Source: Pelistega sp.
Lineage (GTDB): Bacteria; Pseudomonadota; Gammaproteobacteria; Burkholderiales; Burkholderiaceae_B
Assembly (NCBI GenBank): GCA_030538255.1
Contig: JAUNUI010000020.1
Location: 1-60,940, forward strand
Direction of reading: 5' to 3'
Length of the DNA: 60,940 bases
A model generated the notes under the pieces. It had not been told where the DNA came from. It saw nothing but the letters and a program-made list of their open reading frames with translations, and ran no database searches. Shown piece after piece: positions 26,819 through 34,682 of this stretch (position 1 is its first letter; every line of letters begins with the position of its first letter). Position numbers and translations under genes: made by a program.

Positions 26819-27979
26819 TTAATATGACTTTGGTAAGTCTAAAATTTTTTGAGAAATATAATTTAGAACCATTTCTTGTGAAACCGGGGCTATTTTCAGT
26901 AAACGTGCTTCACGCCATAAACGTTCAATATGATATTCCTTGGCATAACAGAAACCGCCATGAGTCTGCATTGCTCGGTCACAAATTTCGAACGCAGCTT
27001 CGGTAGCAAGGTACTTTGCCGCATTTGCTTGGGGGCCACATGGTTTTTTCTCATCGTAAAGCCGCGCGGCTTCGGTTGCTACCATCTGTGCAGCATGCAT
27101 ACGAATCCATGAGTCCGCCAGTGGGTGAGCAACTGCTTGATTCTTACCAATTGGGCGGTTAAAGACAACACGAGATTTAGCATAGTTAGTGGCTAATTCA
27201 AGTGCACGACGCCCCAAGCCGAGTTGTTCGTATGCCACAACAATTCGTTCTGGATTAAGACCTGAAAATAGATAGGACATCCCTTTTCCGACTTCCCCTA
27301 CTACACGATCATCAGACACTTCTAAGTCAGTAATAAATAACTCATTTGTATCTACAGCATTGCGGGCAAGTTTTGGTATTGGTCTTGCATCAATTGCTTT
27401 TCGATCAAAGTCACATAAAAATAAGGTAATGCCGTCTAGAGGATTGTCAGGATTACGTGCTGAGGTACGGGCAGCTAATAGAATGAGATCTGCATTTTGA
27501 GCATTAGTTATCCAGACTTTTTGACCATTAATTCTCCAACCCTTATCAATTTTTTCTGCGCGGGTTGTGATACGAGACGTATCTACACCTGCAGTTGGTT
27601 CAGTTAAGCCAAAGCACATGATTTTTTTACCACTTGCCAAGTCTGGTAAAAATTGTTTTTTCATTTCTTCTGATGCATGATGAATAATACAACCAGGGGG
27701 GAAAATATAGAAGTGAATAGAGGATGCCCCATTCGCACCACCAAAATAAGCAACTTCTTGGAGCATGACAGAAGCTGCCTCAAGTCCTAAACCAAGTCCT
27801 CCGTATTCTTCGGGGATCATGGTCCCTAACCAACCACCTTCAGCAAATGCATTAATAAAGTCCCAAGGATATGTTTTTTCTTCATCATGTTTTCTCCAAT
27901 ATTCAAGATCAAAACGAGAAGCTAGTGCATGTGCTGATTCACGGATCATGTTTAAGTCTAAATTATTAATTTCATTCAT
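26819..27979 (-). CDS. Acyl-CoA dehydrogenase, isovaleryl/long-chain type active site
   Basis: This FAD enzyme introduces a double bond next to the thioester, passing electrons to electron-transfer flavoprotein. The 386-residue protein has FGLTEPTAGVDTSRITT (FAD contact), KVWITNA and QTHGGFCYAKEYHIERLWREA. The usual C-terminal base in the YEG motif is replaced (KIAPVSQE), but Glu244 in LNPERIVVA stands where isovaleryl-CoA dehydrogenase has its base. That suggests a branched substrate. AGGA precedes the ATG. No etfAB genes are in the window. Confidence 0.92.
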   Translation of the reverse strand: MNEINNLDLNMIRESAHALASRFDLEYWRKHDEEKTYPWDFINAFAEGGWLGTMIPEEYGGLGLGLEAASVMLQEVAYFGGANGASSIHFYIFPPGCIIHHASEEMKKQFLPDLASGKKIMCFGLTEPTAGVDTSRITTRAEKIDKGWRINGQKVWITNAQNADLILLAARTSARNPDNPLDGITLFLCDFDRKAIDARPIPKLARNAVDTNELFITDLEVSDDRVVGEVGKGMSYLFSGLNPERIVVAYEQLGLGRRALELATNYAKSRVVFNRPIGKNQAVAHPLADSWIRMHAAQMVATEAARLYDEKKPCGPQANAAKYLATEAAFEICDRAMQTHGGFCYAKEYHIERLWREARLLKIAPVSQEMVLNYISQKILDLPKSY

Positions 27980-28016
27980 AATTTAATTCCTAATTTTTTA
28001 TATATTAACTAATGTA

Positions 28017-29978
28017 TTAAGCTTGTCGTGGTATATGAGCAAGCGGAGTAAGAGGGTCCAATGAGGAAATATCACCTAAATCTTGCTTTAAATAATAAGC
28101 TCGTATAAGGCGACGCATAATTTTGCCATTCTTTGTTTTTGGTAGGCTTTTAACACAATGGATTTTTGAGGGAGCTAATGCTTTTCCTAAAGTAGAACTA
28201 ACTACTTCAGAGATCTTATGATCACTTGGTTTATCTGCCTCTGATCTCATTACTATGAATGCCACAATGACTTGCCCTTTCATGGCGTCTGGCACACCTA
28301 TAACAGCGGCTTCAGCGACGAATGGCAAGCTAATTAATGCTGTTTCAATTTCAGAGGGGCCAATTCGGCGACCACTAATTTTTAGGGTATCATCTGAACG
28401 ACCATGAATATGCCAAAATCCATGCCCATCTATGCTAGCTAAGTCTCCATGAACCCAAGTATTGGGCCATTGTTTCCAATAGGTCTCAATATAGCGTTCG
28501 TCATCATTCCAAAAGCCGTGAGTCATCCCCACCCAAGTATTGTGAATAACAAGCTCACCAATGTCTTGAGTTGCATTCCCGTCAGAATTCAGAACGTCAA
28601 CATCTATTCCTGGTAGGGGGCCAGAAAGTGAGCCAGGGGATTGAGGGGTAATGGTATAGCAAGAAAGAATTCCACCACCTGTTTCAGTCCCTCCAGAGTA
28701 ATTCAGAATGGGTAGTTTGGATTGACCAACATCTTTGAAAAGCCAGTTCCAAGATGTAAGATCCCAAGCCTCACCTGTAGAAGTAAATGCACGTAAAGTA
28801 GAAATGTCTGTACTTGGGTTTGGAATAGCAGAGCTAATACGTAGATTACGAGCAGCTGATGGAGATATTCCTAACACAGTAACTTTGTTGCGTTGAACGA
28901 TGTCCCACAAACGACTCGTACTTGGATAGTCAGGTAGGCCTTCAATCATCGTGACACTTGAACCACATTGAAGACTTCCGACGATCATTAAGGGGCCGAG
29001 CATCCAACCCATGTCTGTAATCCAAGCCAACATATCACCCTCTTGGAGGTCAAAAGCGTAGCCAAAGTCAACAGCCGACTTCAGCGCGTAACCGATATGC
29101 GAGTGGACAATACCTTTAGGTGCTCCTGTTGTGCCCGAGGTATAAATAATTAAAAGAGGTTGGTTTGGATTGAGTTGAACAGGGGGCTCATGTTCAGATA
29201 AATTGCATAAGATATCATGCCACCAATAATCACGGTTTTCTGTAAAATGAATATCATTACCATTTAATCGAATAACGATTAAATGCTCAACCGATGAAGA
29301 TGACAAAAGTGCTTCATCTGCAATGGCTTTCATCGGAATAGTCTTCCCCCGGCGTGTTGTGCTGTCTACTGTGATAATCACCTTAGCCTGTGCTGCTTGC
29401 AGACGTGAAGCCAAAGGTTCACTTCCATATCCAGAAAAAGTTGGTACGCCAATTGCTCCAATTTTTGCGCAAGCCATTAGCGCTATAGTGGCTTCTGGGA
29501 CAGGGGGCATAAAAAAAGCGATGCGATCATTTTGTTTGATACCTAAACGGAGTAATCCAGTAGCAAATTGATCAACATTTTGCTTTAATTCTGCAAAGGT
29601 AAGGCTATGACGAATACCATTATCTGCTTCGTAAACTACCGCTATACGGTTTGCAAGCAACGGGTTTTCCGCGTGTCGGTCGACACAGCTTTCAACTATG
29701 TTAAGACGTGACCCGTTAAACCACTTCGGGAAGGCCCTGCCCTCTGTTTCATCTATTACAGGGCCAGGCGTTGGTAAGTTACGTAAAGGGATGCCTAAGT
29801 CCTTGGCGGCTTCGGCCCAGAACCACTCGGGATTATCAATAGAGGCATGATGGAACTCTTCTAAAGAGGTAAATCCGCAGCGTTTCATCATTGCAGCTAG
29901 TCTACTGCGGTCAAAGTGAGTAGTCGTTGGAATCCATGCTGCCCCTTCCGTCCGACCAAAACTTGCGCGGCCTTTCAT
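28017..29978 (-). CDS. Acyl-CoA ligase (AMP-forming, acetyl-CoA synthetase-like)
   Basis: The enzyme activates a carboxylic acid with ATP and CoA. At 653 residues it has the acetyl-CoA-synthetase-type N-terminal region, the ATP-binding LLIIYTSGTTGAPKGIVHSH near residues 275-295, GGTETGGGI, HGRSDDTLKISGRRIGPSEIE and the catalytic Lys in KTKNGKIMRRLIR. It begins two bases after the MaoC stop, so it is coupled to it. The binding pocket cannot be read by eye, so the acid is unknown; a short acid is likely from the family. Confidence 0.92.
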   Translation of the reverse strand: MKGRASFGRTEGAAWIPTTTHFDRSRLAAMMKRCGFTSLEEFHHASIDNPEWFWAEAAKDLGIPLRNLPTPGPVIDETEGRAFPKWFNGSRLNIVESCVDRHAENPLLANRIAVVYEADNGIRHSLTFAELKQNVDQFATGLLRLGIKQNDRIAFFMPPVPEATIALMACAKIGAIGVPTFSGYGSEPLASRLQAAQAKVIITVDSTTRRGKTIPMKAIADEALLSSSSVEHLIVIRLNGNDIHFTENRDYWWHDILCNLSEHEPPVQLNPNQPLLIIYTSGTTGAPKGIVHSHIGYALKSAVDFGYAFDLQEGDMLAWITDMGWMLGPLMIVGSLQCGSSVTMIEGLPDYPSTSRLWDIVQRNKVTVLGISPSAARNLRISSAIPNPSTDISTLRAFTSTGEAWDLTSWNWLFKDVGQSKLPILNYSGGTETGGGILSCYTITPQSPGSLSGPLPGIDVDVLNSDGNATQDIGELVIHNTWVGMTHGFWNDDERYIETYWKQWPNTWVHGDLASIDGHGFWHIHGRSDDTLKISGRRIGPSEIETALISLPFVAEAAVIGVPDAMKGQVIVAFIVMRSEADKPSDHKISEVVSSTLGKALAPSKIHCVKSLPKTKNGKIMRRLIRAYYLKQDLGDISSLDPLTPLAHIPRQA

Positions 29979-29980
29979 GA

Positions 29981-30505
29981 TTAGGCCTTTTTAGTTGCTG
30001 CAGTTGCTCTTGCTGCTAAACTTTCGGCTCGATTTTTTGCTTGTAATGCATCATAATCGGCTCGTTTAAGCATAAGGCCAGCGCGCTTACATTCACAAAC
30101 AACTTCTTCATGTTGGTTGTAACCTGTGTGCCTAAACCATACAATACCGGAGTCTGTCCGCTTATTAGATTCACGGCGATCCAAAACTTCAGTAACAACA
30201 TGGATAGTGTCGCCTTGAAACACAGGTTTGGGAAACTTGATTTCATCGAATCCAAGATTGCCTAGAGTTGTTCCAATTGTGGTGTCGATGACGATGACGC
30301 CGTTCACTAAGGCTAATAAGAACATACTATTCATTAAACGCTGACCAAAAATACTATTTTTTGAATATTCAGCGTCAATATGTAGTGGGGCACAGTTATA
30401 GGTAAGAGCAGAAAATAAGGTGTTATCCATTTCTGTGACGGTACGACGAATTGGGTGTTCAATAATTAGTCCAGGGGTGAAATCTTCATAACAAAGTCCA
30501 GCCAT
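29981..30505 (-). CDS. MaoC-like acyl-CoA hydratase
   Basis: The hot-dog-fold protein (174 residues from the ATG at 30505, which has GGAGG upstream; a TTG 12 bases earlier is less likely) has the MaoC pattern CAPLHIDAEYSKNSIFGQRL and FPKPVFQGDTIHVVTEVLDR. The classical Asp of the hydratase motif is Asn here (TYNCAPLH), while the His is kept. This subfamily is often encoded next to CitE-like lyases, as here, and includes mesaconyl- and itaconyl-CoA hydratase relatives. It probably hydrates an unsaturated dicarboxyl-CoA. Confidence 0.85.
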   Translation of the reverse strand: MAGLCYEDFTPGLIIEHPIRRTVTEMDNTLFSALTYNCAPLHIDAEYSKNSIFGQRLMNSMFLLALVNGVIVIDTTIGTTLGNLGFDEIKFPKPVFQGDTIHVVTEVLDRRESNKRTDSGIVWFRHTGYNQHEEVVCECKRAGLMLKRADYDALQAKNRAESLAARATAATKKA

Positions 30506-30544
30506 TTGAGCCTCCAAAAATAATAATGTGAAGATTAAAAAATT

Positions 30545-31432
30545 TTATGTATTTAAATTTTTATGAAAATCAATTACTTGACGGGCTGTTTTAACATGCG
30601 CATAGTCAATATGTTGTCCTTCATAGGTAACAGCAGCATTGCCTTGTTTTTCTGCAGCTTCAAATGCGTCGATCATGCCTTGGTAGAAAGTGATTTCTTG
30701 TTCCGACGGCGAGAATACCTCATTTGCAATCTGGATATGCGACGGATGAATCATTACCATTGTGGTGAAACCGATTTGGCGATTTTGAAGTGCAAAAGTT
30801 TTTGCTCCTTCTGGATTATTTAAATCTTGCCAAATTCCAACCCAGGCGGATTGGCGTCCGCTAGCACGAACCGCTAGTAAAGCACGACTTCTAAGGTACA
30901 AGGTTTCTTGTCCATCAGCGGTAAATTGAAAACCTATCGAACGTGATACATCGGCATCTTTTGCTGTACCTGCAAAAAGAGTTGCTACCCGTGGAGAACA
31001 TTCAAGAATTTCCTCGCATTTAGAATAAGCTTGTGCTGTTTCTAGGGAAACAATAATTTGTACTGTCCCTGGAGCTACGCCGTTACGATGTTCAAAATGA
31101 GTGATCAATGCATCGCATGAAATAATGTCTTTAGGGCCATAATTTTTGGGTAAAAGCACACCATCTAATCCAGGTTGGATTATTTTTTCTAGATCATCTC
31201 CTGTAATTCCTGTTTCTAAAGCATTTAAACGGACATAGAGGCCTACTTTTTTATTCTCTGCTGCGATAGTGCGAATAGTAGTGGCTACAGTTTTTCGCGC
31301 TTCAGCTTTTAATTGGGCCGGGACAGCATCCTCTAAATCAAGGACTAGTCCGTCAGCGCCTGCATTGATGGCTTTTTGAGGCCAATCAGCCTTATGTCCT
31401 GGCACAAATAGAATCGAACGCATGGGTTTCAT
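30545..31432 (-). CDS. CitE-like (HpcH/HpaI) acyl-CoA lyase
   Basis: Family members cleave 3-hydroxy-3-carboxyacyl-CoA such as malyl-, citramalyl- or citryl-type thioesters in a Mg-dependent way. The 295-residue protein has RSILFVPGHKADWPQKAINA, the Mg-binding LVLDLEDAVP, VRLNALETGI, GVLLPKNYGP, SLETAQAYS and MVMIHPSHI. The ATG at 31432 follows AAGGAG; an upstream ATG at 31462 lacks a site. It is the first gene of the operon. With the adjacent MaoC hydratase it could split citramalyl-CoA to acetyl-CoA and pyruvate. Confidence 0.9.
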   Translation of the reverse strand: MKPMRSILFVPGHKADWPQKAINAGADGLVLDLEDAVPAQLKAEARKTVATTIRTIAAENKKVGLYVRLNALETGITGDDLEKIIQPGLDGVLLPKNYGPKDIISCDALITHFEHRNGVAPGTVQIIVSLETAQAYSKCEEILECSPRVATLFAGTAKDADVSRSIGFQFTADGQETLYLRSRALLAVRASGRQSAWVGIWQDLNNPEGAKTFALQNRQIGFTTMVMIHPSHIQIANEVFSPSEQEITFYQGMIDAFEAAEKQGNAAVTYEGQHIDYAHVKTARQVIDFHKNLNT

Positions 31433-31455
31433 ATATATCTCCTTATGTAATGTAT

Positions 31456-31493
31456 GATACATAATGCATTATATTTTATTTTTGGTCAAGCGT
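31456..31493 (-). promoter_or_regulatory. Promoter and operator of the main acyl-CoA operon
   Basis: The minus strand carries TTGACC (about 31484-31489), a 17-bp spacer and CATTAT (about 31461-31466). The palindrome ATAATGCATTAT (31461-31472) covers the -10 region, and TGTATGATACA, another short palindrome, lies just downstream at 31451-31461. The site is about 30-60 bases ahead of the CitE-like gene. The surrounding bases agree with 14 of 17 positions of the exact 17-mer found elsewhere in the cluster. Confidence 0.7.
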
Positions 31494-31538
31494 AAATTAA
31501 TTATTTTTATGATCTTAAAATGAATACTGGTTTATATT

Positions 31539-32315
31539 TTAAAGGGTGGTTGCATAGCCGCCATCTACAGGCAAGACTACGCCTGTAACATATGAACCTG
31601 CTTTAGATGCAAGATATATTGCAGCGCCAGCAATATCTGAATCATTCGTTAGGCGCTTTAGTGGAATTGGTGCTACGATTTTTTTCAGCCCTTTTTGCTT
31701 AAGTGTTTCAGCAAGCATTTTGCTTGGAAACATGCCAGGTGCAATAATATTGGCTGTGATATGACGAGAAGCGAGTTGTGCTGCTAAATGCTTAGTGAGG
31801 TGATGTAGGGCTGCTTTACTGCTGCTATAAGCATAGGTTTCGTGATGAGGAACATGAAAAGCATCAATTGATCCCACATTAATAATTCTTGCTGGATCTT
31901 CATGTTTCCCCCCTTGTTCAAGTAAAGGTAATAGTTCTTGGATGAGAAAAAAAGTTCCCTTAACGTTGAGGTTATAAACCTTATCCCAGCCAGATTTAGG
32001 ATATTCATCGATAGGGGCGGCCCAAATTGCTCCTGCATTATTAATTAGAACGTTGATTTCTGTAGTGTGTTGCTTGAGTTCCGCTAGAAACCTGTGACGT
32101 GATTGAGAGGCTGCAATATCACAACTTAAAGCGGTGCAGTCACCTATTTTACATAGCTCCTCAGCAATTTTTTGACAGCTCTCCAACTTTCTAGAACAAA
32201 TAAATACCTTAGCTCCTGCTTTTACAAAGGCCTCTGCAATTGCACTACCTATTCCTCTGCTTGCCCCTGTAACTAAGACTATTTTGCCTCTAACATCAAA
32301 AAGAAAATTATTCAT
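31539..32315 (-). CDS. Short-chain dehydrogenase/reductase (FabG-like SDR)
   Basis: The NAD(P)-dependent oxidoreductase has VLVTGASRGIGSAIAEAF (Rossmann TGxxxGIG), CDIAA, INNAGAIWAAP and the catalytic Tyr-x-x-x-Lys in YAYSSSKAALHH, ending in YVTGVVLPVDGGY; 258 residues from the ATG at 32315, which follows AGGA. The longer frame starting at 32354 would include the operator and is unlikely. It has its own promoter with the cluster operator and stands upstream of the CitE-like gene. It could oxidise or reduce a hydroxyacyl or hydroxyacid intermediate. Confidence 0.9.
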   Translation of the reverse strand: MNNFLFDVRGKIVLVTGASRGIGSAIAEAFVKAGAKVFICSRKLESCQKIAEELCKIGDCTALSCDIAASQSRHRFLAELKQHTTEINVLINNAGAIWAAPIDEYPKSGWDKVYNLNVKGTFFLIQELLPLLEQGGKHEDPARIINVGSIDAFHVPHHETYAYSSSKAALHHLTKHLAAQLASRHITANIIAPGMFPSKMLAETLKQKGLKKIVAPIPLKRLTNDSDIAGAAIYLASKAGSYVTGVVLPVDGGYATTL

Positions 32316-32331
32316 ATTGAATCCTAAAATA

Positions 32332-32375
32332 ATTATGCATAATATATTATACATTAAAAAATAATAATGCTAATA
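32332..32375 (-). promoter_or_regulatory. Promoter and operator of the SDR gene
   Basis: The minus strand has TATAAT (32346-32351) with a moderate TTAGCA about 16 bp upstream. TATGCATAATATATTAT (plus strand, 32334-32350) is the exact inverse of the 17-mer at 22146 and 22294, and ATTATGCATAAT spans 32332-32343. The core can also be read as TG.ATAATATATTAT.CA, a longer palindrome. The site is 17-36 bases ahead of the start codon. Confidence 0.75.
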
Positions 32376-32749
32376 CAGATGTGAGTAAATTACTTAGGGT
32401 TATGCAAAGTAGTAGGGTGTGCAGCATCTAGAGAGTTGGTTTTTTATCTATGTTTTAAACTCGGGTTGTCTAAAATTAAGTGGATAGAATGGTTTATTTT
32501 CTCTATTGAAAAGGACTTTAGACTTTTGAATTTTAATGTTCCGACTTTTTTAAGTGTCGTTGCAGAATCCATTGACATAAACACAATATGATTTTCGGCT
32601 AAGCTAAAAAATGTTAGTATTAATTTTAAGTTATCGATCTAAAATAAAGCGCTTGGTGTCTTGAAAAAGTAGTGTCGAACAACTTGTTTAGTGGGTTCTT
32701 TAAAGAGTCCTAATGAGTACTTATTTTGCGTTCCTTGAAGGAGATAGTT
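32376..32749. other. AT-rich spacer between the acyl-CoA cluster and the AhpD-like gene
   Basis: I see no gene and no copy of the cluster operator here beyond 32350. It presumably contains the promoter of the plus-strand AhpD-like gene; a TTGACA occurs at about 32573 but without a well-spaced -10. Confidence 0.4.
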
Positions 32750-33325
32750 ATGCCACAGCCCGACCATATTTTTGCTTTCGATATTCCGCAAGAAACCGAT
32801 GAAGACATCCAAGTTGTTTACGATAAGTGCGTCGATAAATTTGGTTTTATTCCTAATGTTCTACAAGCTTATAAATTCAACCCGAATAAACTGCGTCATT
32901 TTATGGCGATGTACAATGAATTGATGTTGGCACCCTCGGGGCTCTCTAAGTTAGAACGTGAGATGGTGGCTGTTGTGGTTTCCAGTGCGAATCGTTGCTA
33001 TTACTGCTTAGTAGCCCATGGACAAGCAGTGCGTCAATTATCAGGCGATCCAGAGCTTGGCGAGATGATGGTGATGAACTATCGTGTAGCGCCCCTGAGT
33101 GAGCGCCAACGTGGCCTATTAGATTATGCCTGGAAGCTAACAGTTACCCCACATTTAGTGGTGGACGCTGACCGCGAAGAATTACGTAGACTCGGCCTAG
33201 ACGATAGCCAGATTTTTGACCTATGCGATACCGTGGCCTTCTTTAATATGTCAAACCGCATGGCGATTGGTACGGATATGATGCCCAATAAAGAATACCA
33301 TGGCTTAAATCGTACGCCTGGCTAA
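32750..33325 (+). CDS. Peroxidase-related AhpD/CMD-family protein
   Basis: The 191-residue protein belongs to the alkylhydroperoxidase D / carboxymuconolactone decarboxylase fold. It has the thiol motif NRCYYCLVAHG with Cys83, Cys86 and His90, the arrangement of the 'uncharacterised peroxidase-related' branch. A role in thiol-dependent peroxide removal is likely. The ATG at 32750 follows AAGGAG; an upstream TTG-type start would add eight residues. A short intrinsic terminator overlaps its stop codon. Confidence 0.85.
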   Translation: MPQPDHIFAFDIPQETDEDIQVVYDKCVDKFGFIPNVLQAYKFNPNKLRHFMAMYNELMLAPSGLSKLEREMVAVVVSSANRCYYCLVAHGQAVRQLSGDPELGEMMVMNYRVAPLSERQRGLLDYAWKLTVTPHLVVDADREELRRLGLDDSQIFDLCDTVAFFNMSNRMAIGTDMMPNKEYHGLNRTPG

Positions 33326-33340
33326 AAGAGTTTAGCTTTT
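33321..33340 (+). terminator. Intrinsic terminator overlapping the AhpD-like stop codon
   Basis: GCTAAA (33321-33326), loop AGAG and TTTAGC (33331-33336) are followed by TTTT. The TAA stop at 33323-33325 lies in the left arm. The stem is short, so efficiency is uncertain. Confidence 0.6.
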
Positions 33341-33473
33341 ACGCTATCCCTATTCTAAACTCAGCAGTCAATAGCTAGAGCTAGCGGGACTTCATCGTCT
33401 TGGCCTATAGCTAAATCCTGTGTCCGTTCAGCTGCGCTATTTTGCTACTCACTGTGTGGACATAGCAAAATAC

Positions 33474-34520
33474 TTAAGCTCGGCGCTCCAAGTAGGTTGA
33501 GATGATTTTATACAGGGGTTGCGTGACCAAGAGAATAAACACCATACGAGTCACGTGAAAAGCGGCCACCATTGGGGCACCGAGCATTAAGACTTTAGCG
33601 GTAATGGTCATCTCGGTAATGCCACCAGGACTCACGCTCAACATTAAGGTGCTTAAGGGTATATCAGAGAGTAAAGACAGCAGATAGGCAAAACCTGCGG
33701 CAAGACATAAAGAAACCGTATTCACAAGGGCTACGATACTGAGAAAACGCGGTGCGCGACTAAAAAAGTCCGGGCCATATTTACTGCCTAAAGACCAACC
33801 AATAAATAATTGACCGAGCTTGGAAACCTCAGGTGGTAAATGGCTAAGGTGTACAGAATTACTGGTGAGCAGCGCAGTTACGAGTAGAGGGCCTAAGACC
33901 CAAGGGTTAGGTACATTAAGTCGCTTAAACATGTAGCCAGCGCACACAGTAAGCGCAATCAAGCCGATAAAGCCAAGTCCATCAAAATGATAGCTACTGA
34001 CATTGGGGTCAATACTATTGCCTTGAATACCAAGAAACTTAAACGTAAATGGAATAATAATAACCACCATTAAAACCCGCAGACTATGTGCTGAGGCCAC
34101 GCTATCAACACGCGCTTTATAGCGTTCGGCCAAATTGGCCATTTCACTAGCACCACCGATGGCGCCAGCAAACCAGGCGGTTTTAAAATCGATTCGTCCC
34201 CATTGACGTAAGGAGAAGGCATTAAACATACCCAGCAAGAGGGCAAAGAGTAAGCCAGTAATAATGTAGGGCGTATTTTGCACAATGGTTTGTACCATCT
34301 GAGGACTGAAGTAAAGTCCGAGTGTAGTACCAATCACCCATTGACCCATATTTCGAAAAACATTATGTGAGCGGGTCTTGACGCCGCGCATGCTACAAAT
34401 AGCCGTCACTAAGAGTGGGCCAATTAACCAGGGCAAGGGTGCGTTAAGCCACTGCGCAACAAGAGCGCCTAATAAGGCTAGGATAAAGCCAAAAAAATAG
34501 GGGGCTAGTTTTGTTATCAT
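33474..34520 (-). CDS. AbrB-type (duplicated domain) integral membrane protein
   Basis: The protein has two similar halves of membrane segments, each with a LPWLIGPLLVTA or NPWVLGPLLVTALL motif, as in the 'AbrB family' (Gly-Pro-Leu duplicated domain) membrane proteins; it is not the DNA-binding AbrB. The family function is not settled; some members are annotated as regulators of aidB or as ammonia monooxygenase-like without proof. I place the start at ATG 34520; a GTG at 34541 is possible and neither has a strong ribosome site. It lies downstream of tctA on the same strand, a common neighbour, and may share its role. Confidence 0.8.
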   Translation of the reverse strand: MITKLAPYFFGFILALLGALVAQWLNAPLPWLIGPLLVTAICSMRGVKTRSHNVFRNMGQWVIGTTLGLYFSPQMVQTIVQNTPYIITGLLFALLLGMFNAFSLRQWGRIDFKTAWFAGAIGGASEMANLAERYKARVDSVASAHSLRVLMVVIIIPFTFKFLGIQGNSIDPNVSSYHFDGLGFIGLIALTVCAGYMFKRLNVPNPWVLGPLLVTALLTSNSVHLSHLPPEVSKLGQLFIGWSLGSKYGPDFFSRAPRFLSIVALVNTVSLCLAAGFAYLLSLLSDIPLSTLMLSVSPGGITEMTITAKVLMLGAPMVAAFHVTRMVFILLVTQPLYKIISTYLERRA

Positions 34521-34682
34521 GGGTGTGGCTCTATGGAACACTCTAAACCAATATTGGCGTGCATAAGGTGGATATTGTATCTCTTTACCTTATAGCACGC
34601 CAATTGTTTACTTAGCTTAGCCGTAGTAACTGTGTACCAAGACTATTTTAGCTAGCGGTATTCACTGCTTATCTAGGTTATG

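Noticed and set aside
23707-32315. Whole acyl-CoA cluster as a transposon
   Set aside because: It is AT-rich and partly bracketed by palindromic repeats, but no transposase, integrase or target duplication is visible at its borders.
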